The position numbers were made by a program, and so were the translations under genes. This document shows positions 56,930-64,000 of a stretch of DNA of 64,000 nt, in pieces. A model generated the notes under the pieces. It did no database searches, was not told where the DNA came from, and was given only the letters and a program-made list of their open reading frames with translations. The DNA is from Aldrovandia affinis (taxonomy: Eukaryota > Chordata > Actinopteri > Notacanthiformes > Halosauridae). Where the stretch lies: the NCBI GenBank assembly GCA_029706075.1, contig JAINUG010000026.1, positions 186,001-250,000 of the forward strand, written 5' to 3'. Position 1 is the first letter of the stretch. Each line of letters starts with the position of its first letter.

Positions 56930-57840
56930 CGTTGTGAAGACGTGAGACGCAGGTCCTGGCACGGATCTCTGCATGCCTGGCTGACATCTCTGCCTGGATG
57001 TCCACCCACCACCTAAAGCTGAACCTGGGGAAGACTGAGCTGCTCTTCCTCCCAGAGAAGGGCTCCCTGATGATTGATGCTTCAATCACCGTGTAAGGCT
57101 CCATAGTGTCTCCGTCCCAGTCTGCTAGGAGTCTTGGAGCGACCCTGGACGACCAGCTGTGCTTCTCGAGCCACAGAGCAGCAATCACCCAGACCTGCCC
57201 ATTCTCCCTCCACAACATCCGGAGGATCCGACCGTTCCTAACCCAAGAGGCCACACAACTCCTGGTCCAGGCCCTGGTGATTGCGTCTGGACTATTGCAA
57301 TTCCTTGCTGGCAGGCCTACCGGCCTGTGCCATCAAGCCATTCCAACTAGTCCAGAATGCTGCCGCACGTCTGGTGTTCAATCTATCCAAGCTCACCCAC
57401 GTCACCCCTCTACTCTCCTCTCTGCACTGGCTCCCCATCGCAGCATGCATCAGATTCAAATCACTGGTGCTTGCCTTTCAGGCAGCTAGAGGAACTGCTC
57501 CCCCTTACCTCCAGACACCCATCACACCCTACACCCCAGCCAGACCTCTCCGCTCAGCCTCCTCTGGCAAACGGACTGTCCCATCCCTCCGGGCGCCCGG
57601 CAGCCACTCCTCGCGGTCTCGCCTCTTCTCTGTCCTGACCCCTCGGTGGTGGAACGACCTTCCGCAATCGGTCAGGACCACGGAATCACTTGCGATGTTC
57701 CGCAAGAGACTCAAAACCCCTTTTAGACTCCACTACCACTGAATTCTTTACATCTAGCCAATTGTCATCACCACTGCCGACTTGCTCAACACTTCTTGTA
57801 TATGTATCCCTGCCTTCTCATTTAATAAAAAAATAAAATT
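56930..57840 (+). mobile_element. L2 LINE copy, 5'-truncated
   Basis: The plus strand carries the last third of an L2 polyprotein, then a short 3' UTR ending in an A-rich AATAAAAAAATAAAATTAAA stretch. The typical SINE-like L2 tail is not seen, so it is a different L2 subfamily from 34650-35330 or 3'-truncated. Confidence 0.75.
56940..57742 (+). pseudogene. L2 reverse transcriptase C-terminal region
   Basis: The early part reads ARISACLADISAWMSTHHLK, LNLGKTELLFLPEKG, then a stop near 57095. Another frame gives SARSLGATLDDQL and HNIRRIRPFLTQEATQLLVQ. After a frameshift near 57285, a frame of 150 codons reads LDYCNSLLAGLPACAIKPFQ, HVTPLLSSLHWLPIAACIRF and RWWNDLPQSVRTTESLAMFR to a stop at 57742. 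These are L2 hallmarks. The catalytic FADD lies upstream and is lost. Confidence 0.8.
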
Positions 57841-57921
57841 AAAATAATAACTAACTTTGGAGGTCGTCGGTCTCGGCCACGTGGGAGTGGCATGGTTGCC
57901 TGTGTCTTTACATGTTGTGGA

Positions 57922-58014
57922 GGCCTTTGGAGCAGGTAGACTTTCTGGGGGCAGGTTTGGCACTCTCACAGGGTGTGAGAGTAAACCACGGCCCGGAAGG
58001 TTGCTCCAAAGGCC
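57922..58014. repeat. Two-tier inverted repeat
   Basis: Outer arms GGCCTTTGGAGCA (57922-57934) and TGCTCCAAAGGCC (58002-58014) are perfect complements. Inner arms ACTCTCACA (57962-57970) and TGTGAGAGT (57974-57982) are perfect with a GGG spacer. This could be two element ends lying back to back. Confidence 0.7.
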
Positions 58015-58253
58015 ATAATTGGTTTAATTATTATTTAATTATTTAATTGGTGTCAATCAGTCAATTGATATGGAAGTCAATTGGCTGATTGGGTGTCTGT
58101 GTAAGAATGTGAGTGAGTGATTGATAGATGGGTGATTGCCTCACGAGTCCCACCTGAGCCAGGCAGAAAGTGAGCCTATTTAAGGGCAGGTGGGGCAAGT
58201 GGAGAATCAGTTAGTCTTTGTCTTGTTGTTTGCGTGTGTGCGTAGTTTTGTGT

Positions 58254-58402
58254 TGTTGGATGTTGGATGTTGGATGTTGGATGTTGGATGTTCGGTTGTT
58301 GGTTGTTGGTTGTTGGATGTTCGGTTGTTGGTTGTTGGTTGTTGGATGTTGGTTGTTGGTTGTTGGTTGTTGGATGTTGGTTGTTGGTTGTTGGATGTTG
58401 GA
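58254..58402 (+). repeat. Heptamer minisatellite TTGGATG/TTGGTTG
   Basis: About 20 copies of a 7-base unit in two main forms, GTTGGAT and GTTGGTT, with a few TTCGGTTG variants, arranged in higher-order blocks. The plus strand is G+T only over most of the run. Open frames on both strands across it are artefacts of a 7-base period. Confidence 0.9.
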
Positions 58403-59161
58403 TGAGTTTTGTGTGCGTTTGTCGAAAGTGACTGAGTAGAGTGCTTCTTGTCGGTGGGAAAGAGTGTCCGCCTCTCTCCCTCAGTGTGATCGTGATAGAG
58501 AGCGAGAGGGCGCCCTGAAAGAGGGTCCGCCTCTCGCCCTCGGTTTTATTTGTGTGATTGGAAGAGAACTCGCACTCGGCCAGTGGAGAGTGTTTCTGGG
58601 CAACGGCCCAAGAACTCATTGTGGGGAGTGGCGAGTGTCTCTGTATGCATAGGTTGGAGAACTCGCACTGCAAAGTTGAAAAGTTGCCTATTGGTCATTT
58701 TTTGACCAATGGAAGATCATGCAGAAATGTTGTGGCCTATTTGCTGACACACCACTGGTTTATGTGATAGCAAGCTACTCAGGACTGGGTCCAGGTTCAT
58801 AATAGCAGTCTAGTTAGAGCATCACATAGCCTATCGTGTAACCAGTCTCAAACATAGTCTGTGGACCACATGTGTAAGCGTGAGCATAACTTAAAGTTAC
58901 AAAATGTAATGAAATAACATGTGAAAAAAATATTCGTAGATGAGAATACATCTGACAATTTTATTCTTAGCATGGGTCTAAGACTGATTAATCCTCAGGA
59001 AAACAATTTTGACTGAAAAGCTGCTGGAGAGAATAGACATCTTGCCAATGGAGTGCCTCCAGGAAAATTATTTTCACATGATGTCCATTCCAACATACCA
59101 ACAGGTAATGTGTGTTTTGGAGAGAAAATAGCTCTCCAAAGCTAATAGAGACAATAGAAAC

Positions 59162-59548
59162 TGTAGCAAGGTGGCAAGGGTGGCTACCATGCCATGTGGT
59201 GAGTGGATGAAAGACTAACAAAAAAACGATGGTTTAATAGGCCAACGGCTAATTTATTACTCTTTTCAAACAATTAAAAACAAAACACAAAGATAATGCA
59301 TTTAACTCCAAACCGATTCAATAGAGGGAAACAGCAACCAAAAAAACCAGCACTTCTGCCTCCATGCCCCAAAACCTCTCCCTCAGGCATGGCAGGCTGT
59401 GCTTTTATAATGGCCTAACAAAGGCAATGGCTCACAGCTGAGTTGATTGCTCATTAGCCTCAGGTGAGCCTGCCTGTAAGTGAGTCTGCTGCTGTCCAAG
59501 GCCCTGTGGTCCTCTCCAGGCTGTGGGAGGGAACAGGAACACCTGACA
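59162..59548 (-). mobile_element. Putative solo LTR
   Basis: TGTAGCAAGG at the left and CACCTGACA at the right give TG...CA ends. Read on the minus strand it begins TGTCAGGTGTTCC, then has a TATA box (ATTATAAAAGC, near 59403-59411) and an AATAAA signal (59253-59258) in the proper order. No internal retroelement sequence is attached. A LINE tail starts at the next base on the right, so no target duplication could be checked there. Confidence 0.5.
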
Positions 59549-62535
59549 GATTAGATTAGATTTATTTTATTGTCATTGCACAGAGTACAACGAAATTGAG
59601 TGACAATCCTGACGGTACATTTACAATAACAAAGACAAAACACAACAGAACAGCAGAAACAAATTAAGATTCTAAATATAAAATGAACATTAAATAAATA
59701 AATAAAATGAAATGTGAATATTTACTGTTAAGTTAAAAGTTACATTATTTTGACGAGATATTAGATATTGCACTTCCAGATATTGCACATTTCCGAATTG
59801 CAGAGGCTCACTATGGCAGAAGTCTAGTACAGTTGGGAGTATAAACATACAAACAAAAGTGCAGTAGTAATGTAAACATATATGCAGTGTTCTGTAAGTG
59901 TACTGTAAGTGTAGGTGTTGCAGTACTGATTGTCATCAGTCTGTATCAGAGTTTTTCAGTTCTCGTATGGCCCTGGGGTAGAAGCCGTTCTTAAGTCTGT
60001 TTGTCCGTGATTTGATGGACCTGAAGCGTCTACCAGAGGGCAGCAGGTCAAACAGATGATGTCCAGGGTGGGATGGGTCTTTCAGTATTTTGGCTGCTCT
60101 ACTGAGACAGCGAGAGCTGAAAATGTCCTCCAAAGAGGGCAGTGAGCAGCCGTTGGTCTTCTGGGCGACACTGATAACCCTCTGAAGGGCTCTCCTGTCC
60201 ACTGCTGAGCAGCTGGCATACCACGTAGAGATGCAGTACGCCAGCACACTCTCGATGGAGCAGCGGTAGAAGGCCACCAGCAGCTTCTCCTGCAGGTTGT
60301 TTTTCCTGAGGATCCTCAGGAAGTAGAGTCGCTGCTGTGCCTTCTTGACTACTGCAGTGGTGTTGGTAGTCCAGGAGAGATCATCAGAGATTTGTGTGCC
60401 CAGGAACCTGAAATCCGGGACCCTTTTTACACAGTCCCCGTTGATGTATAGTGGGTCGGGGTCTGCACTGTTCTTCCGGAAGTCCATTATGAGTTATTTT
60501 GTTTTTGAGGAGTTCAGGACGAGATTGTTCTCTGAACACCACGTTGCCAGTCTTTGGACTTCATCCCTGTAGGCTGTCTCGTCTCCTCCTGAAATAAGAC
60601 CAACCACAGTCGTGTCGTCCGCAAACTTGATGATGGTGTTAGTGGGATGGGTGGGGGCACAGTCGTGAGTGTAGAGGGCGTAGAGAAGGGGGCTCAACAC
60701 ACAGCCCTGTGGGGAGCCGGTGCTGAGTGTAAGGGTAGGGGAAAGGTGGGGGCCTAGTCTAATGGTCTGGTGACGGTTAGTTAGGAAGTCTTTTATCCAG
60801 TGGCAGGTGGGTTGGGAAAGTCCTAGGTCAGTAAGTTTTATGACGAGTCTGCCCGGAATGATGGTGTTAAAGGCAGAGCTAAAGTCTATGAAGAGCATCC
60901 TCACATAGCTCCCCTGGTGTTCCAGGTGTGTCAATGCCGTATGAAGAGCAGTGGCGATGGCATCTTCTGTAGACCTGTTCGCTCTGTAGGCAAACTGGAA
61001 TGGGTCGAAGGTGGGTGGGAGGCTGGCTTTGATGTGCTGAAGGACCAGCCGCTCTAAGTACTTCATAATGACCGGTGTGAGTGCGACCAGACGGTAGTCG
61101 TTGAGGCCGCTGATGACAGTCTTTTTTGGCTGTGGAATGATTGTGGCAGACTTCAGGCAAGGTGGAATGATGGATTTGGAAAGGGACAGGTTGAAGATCT
61201 TTGTGAAGACCTCGGAAAGCTGGTCTGCACATTCCTTCAGCACCCTTCCTGTCACACCATCAGGGCCAGCAGCTTTCCTCGGGTTCACCGCTCTGAGCAC
61301 ACGCCTCACATCATGCTCCTGCACAGTGAGGATGTAGCTGTTGGAGGCTGGTGGAGGTGTTGTGTCAGACACCGCTGCTTTCACCTCAAATCGAGCAAAG
61401 AAACAATTAAGTTCCTCTGCCAGCGAGGCGTCCCCGTTGACAGCCGTGCGATTGCTGGATTTGTAGTTGGTGATGTGCTGGATGCCCTGCCACACCCGCC
61501 GTGGGTCGTTGTTGGTGAAGTGGTCCCCAATCTTCCTCTTGTAGGCCGCTTTAGCATCCCTGATGCCTCTCTTCAGGTTGGCTCTAGCAGCACTGTATAG
61601 GGTTCTGTCGCCGGACCTGAAGGCGGTGTTACGGTCCTTGAGGAGGATACGGACCTCCTTTGACATCCAGGGCTTCTGATTGGGGTACACCGGGATTTGT
61701 TTGTCGACAGTGACATTGTCGACACAGTTCTGAATGTAGCAGAGTACAGTTGATGTGTACACCTCCAAGTCCTGATCCTCAAAAATGTCCCAATTTGTCC
61801 TTCCAAAGCAATCCTGTAGCTGCGAGGAAGCTCCTTCAGGCCATGTTTTAACAGTCTTTGTGGTGGGTTGAGTTTTTCTTCTGAGGGGGGTGTATGCTGG
61901 AGTTAGGAGTATGGATAGGTGATCTGACTGGCCTAAGTGTGGTAGCGGTGTTGACCTAAAGTCGTACTTGATGTTTGAATAAACCTTGTCCAGTGTATTT
62001 TTCCCCCTAGTAGCACATTTGATGTGTTGTTGAAATTTCGGGAGAACTGCCTTTAAATCGGCATGGTTGAAATCACCGGCTATGATATGGGCTGCTTCGG
62101 AATGGGTGCCCTGTTGTGCATTTATAGCACTGAACAGGTAGCCTAACGCTATGCTAGCGTTAGCCTCCGGTGGAATGTAAACAGCTGTGACTATAACAGC
62201 GGTAAACTCGCGTGGGAGATAAATAGGCCTGCATTTAACTGACAAGTACTCCACGTCAGAAGAACAGTGACTGTCTATGACTTTGGTATTAGTACACCAG
62301 TTGTTGTGTACATAAATGCATAGCCCCCTCCCTTGCTCTTACCGGAGTCTTTGTTCCTATCCCAGCGAAATGCTGTGCGGCCTGCTAGCTCAATGGCTAC
62401 ATCTGGGATACGTGAGTGTAGCCACGTCTCTGTTATTAGCATGATGCAACAGTTCTCAATTTGTTTGTTCGCGGAGACAGCAGACAAAAGGGAGGCGCAG
62501 CCTTCTCTACTCCTCCCTCCACCTCTCCCAGTGTC
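59549..62535 (-). mobile_element. Rex1/CR1-like LINE, about 3 kb, longest copy
   Basis: The minus-strand element runs from the middle of the endonuclease (near 62535) to a 3' tail of AATCT pentamers at 59549. Short ACACCT repeats at 59539-59544 and 62535-62540 may be the target duplication. It is nearly identical to the shared part of 46510-48388. Confidence 0.8.
59936..62487 (-). pseudogene. LINE polyprotein: endonuclease and reverse transcriptase
   Basis: Frame 1 (62487-62275) has ETWLHSRIPDVAIELAGRTA of the apurinic-type endonuclease. It is lost after a one-base deletion in a G run near 62325-62329, and frame 2 takes over. Frame 2 continues with IIAGDFNHADLK and LGQSDHLSILL (GDFNH and SDH metal-binding motifs), a linker with NQKPWMSKEVRILLKDRNTA, then the RT: AAGPDGVTGRVLKE, FIDFSSAFNTI, GSPQGCVLSPLLYALYTHDC and IKFADDTTVVGL. 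A TAA at 60494-60496 interrupts it, and the same phase goes on through MDFRKNSADPDPLYING to RELKNSDTD and a stop at 59936. Known function: endonuclease nicks DNA, RT copies the element RNA there. The 5' end is truncated. Apart from one frameshift and one stop it is very well preserved. Confidence 0.85.
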
Positions 62536-63180
62536 ACACCTACATTTTACGAATGCATTTGCAGCGCATTTTTATGGAAATATTATTATTGGGTGTAGAA
62601 TAGTCTTTCACGACCTGGATCTTATTTCATATTCTAATTATCAATGGAAACTGGTTATTTCACCTCTCAAAAGTCACAGAAAAATTGGAAATTGAGTTAT
62701 TTTAAGTAAGTACCGTTCATCATAAATAAGTAACAGGACACACAATGAAGTCCCGGGACGCAGGCATTGAAAATAAAAAATGTTCCGCTCTGGCCCAATT
62801 CAAGCACTGATTAAAACTCCATGAGACAAGGACTAATCATATAGATGCTTACCTTGCCTGGAAGGAATTAGAATCACGGTTACAACTGGGAAAATTCATC
62901 GACAGACATCTTCAAAACGTTACCTATATTGAAAAAAAAATCTTTCAGATTGATAATCGCTGTGCAATTGTTTTCTGGTGGGTGCGGGTGTCCACGCTTT
63001 TTTTTGTTTGTTTTGGGGGGAGCGCTAAGTCGCATTTTGCATATGCCCTGAGATATAGGTTGTTGCGGGAAAATATTTGAAAACCCGATTAGTGGAGGAA
63101 TCGTTTAATTAAAATATAAATTAATTTGACTTATTTCTGAGATTCTGTCTGATTTAATACAACTTCATATGTGTACTTTA

Positions 63181-63213
<33 letters not shown>

Positions 63214-64000
63214 AAGTGCAACAAAGGGTTTACAAGATCATTCCACAAACAGAGCTCCATCCATAATCTCCTGAAATTAAAGACCTAGGATTAGAAGATC
63301 GCAGAATCTCCCCAGCCTAAGGATTCAATAGCACAGACTGATATTGTAAATTACAGAGAAATTGCAGGAACGTAGATGAGTTAGCATGGTCAATGTTCAT
63401 TAACACAGTTTAGCTACTCCCTCTTGGTGGATGTGAGATACAATTTAGCACAGAACCTGTCTCTTCAGAGCCAATCTGTGTGTTGATTTATGATTTACAA
63501 CCAAGTAAAGTACAATGCCATATCACACCTATCACACAAGCCCACGCCTCTGCTGAGCAAGACTGGGCACATGCACAATGCTTAATGACTGTGCAAGCTT
63601 GAAAAAGAGAAACAGCAAGATTGAGTTTGAGTTTGCATTTCAATCAGAGACATAGTTTCAAACCGTACAGATATTTTTTTCCACACCCAGGGGTAGCTCA
63701 TATCTGCGTATGGGTGGCCTCTGTTAGAAGCATACCATTGCCCAGTCGGTGTGAAAGTGGAGGTGCACGATAGACCTGCATGTCTCAAAACCCCACCCCC
63801 CTCTGACACTTTTAGTGGCAAGCAGAAAAACAGTCGTGCCATGTTTAAAGTTTTCTGATTGTCTGCAGATGGTCCACTCTAACCACAAAGCTCTGAAAGG
63901 CAGCCTACCAATATACATCATAGCAACAGCATGTTCTCAGTCCACAGGAGGAAACAGAGTGGTATTGGAGGTTTCACACATTCTCCCACTGTCTCTTTTA
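62536..64000. other. Unannotated stretch
   Basis: Unique-looking DNA with a CT microsatellite at 63185-63213. No gene is supported. The two minus-strand frames near 63582-63921 lack domains. Confidence 0.4.
63185..63213. repeat. (CT)n microsatellite
   Basis: Pure CT dinucleotide run of about 28 bases. Confidence 0.9.

Larger units (their letters stand above)
57841..59161. other. Unannotated, with hairpin and minisatellite
   Basis: It holds the inverted-repeat structure at 57922-58014, a TATA-like CCTATTTAAGGG near 58174-58185, and the heptamer minisatellite. The TATA-like site and TG-starting edge at 57974 suggest an LTR of about 0.7-0.8 kb, but I could not find its other end. The rest is unassigned. 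Confidence 0.35.

Noticed and set aside
58176-58673. A 165-codon minus frame and two plus frames
   Set aside because: They are by-products of the heptamer minisatellite, which is open in several phases.
60494-62254. A 586-codon frame that could be taken for a host gene
   Set aside because: It contains LINE endonuclease and reverse transcriptase motifs (GDFNH, SDH, FADD), ends in a (AATCT)n-tailed element and has a near-identical second copy at 46510-48388.
1-64000. CRISPR arrays, rRNA genes or bacterial operons
   Set aside because: No regularly spaced repeats or rRNA motifs were seen, and the sequence is clearly vertebrate in its repeat content.

Overview
The window looks like non-coding, transposon-rich DNA from a ray-finned (teleost) fish. 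It holds several Tc1/mariner lineages, hAT and PIF/Harbinger-type DNA transposons, L2-clade and Rex1/CR1-like LINEs, tRNA-derived SINEs of the V-SINE type, LTR remnants and many microsatellites. No prokaryotic operon, CRISPR array, rRNA gene or authentic tRNA gene was seen. All calls come from reading the sequence alone; no database search was run.

Only one host exon can be argued for. On the minus strand at 54572-54611 a strong-context ATG opens a 13-codon hydrophobic leader and runs into a consensus GTAAGT donor. If real, the window left of it would lie inside or downstream of a gene transcribed leftwards with a long first intron, and 54612-56240 would be its promoter side. I do not recognise the gene.

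Layout. 1-7470: mostly single-copy-looking DNA with two hAT MITEs that have perfect 8-bp target duplications (1206-1350, 2927-3131) and two SINEs. 7550-9291: an internally deleted Tc1-like element, then an LTR split by a Harbinger-type element that keeps a MADF-like DNA-binding ORF. 10660-14633: a 365-bp repeat with a perfect 12-bp target duplication, a long-TIR DNA transposon with a hAT inside it, and a Tc1 element with two LINE fragments in its left arm. 16730-19030: a DD36E Tc1-like pseudogene interrupted by a SINE, a solo LTR, and another Tc1 relic. 21930-25720: an unusual LTR element with a CCHC knuckle and a long coiled coil but no visible pol, plus a LINE scrap. 29925-35545: three hAT elements nested in each other with a LINE in the outermost, then an L2 copy. 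37118-41730: an L2-clade LINE, then a Tc1 relic holding a solo LTR that itself holds a MITE and a LINE tail. 43329-48458: a Tc1 relic interrupted by a V-SINE, a nearly intact Tc1 element and a LINE. 48459-56930: mostly unique DNA with the candidate exon. 56930-62536: an L2 copy, a hairpin, a heptamer minisatellite, a solo LTR and a long Rex1-like LINE with endonuclease and RT regions. 62537-64000: unique DNA.

None of the transposable elements appears able to move itself. Every transposase or reverse transcriptase reading frame seen carries stops, frameshifts or truncation. The nesting order gives a relative insertion history. The best candidates for something undescribed are the LTR element with the coiled-coil frame (22376-25275), two LINE copies that share the same internal stop codon (47421 and 60494), and the triple hAT nest.
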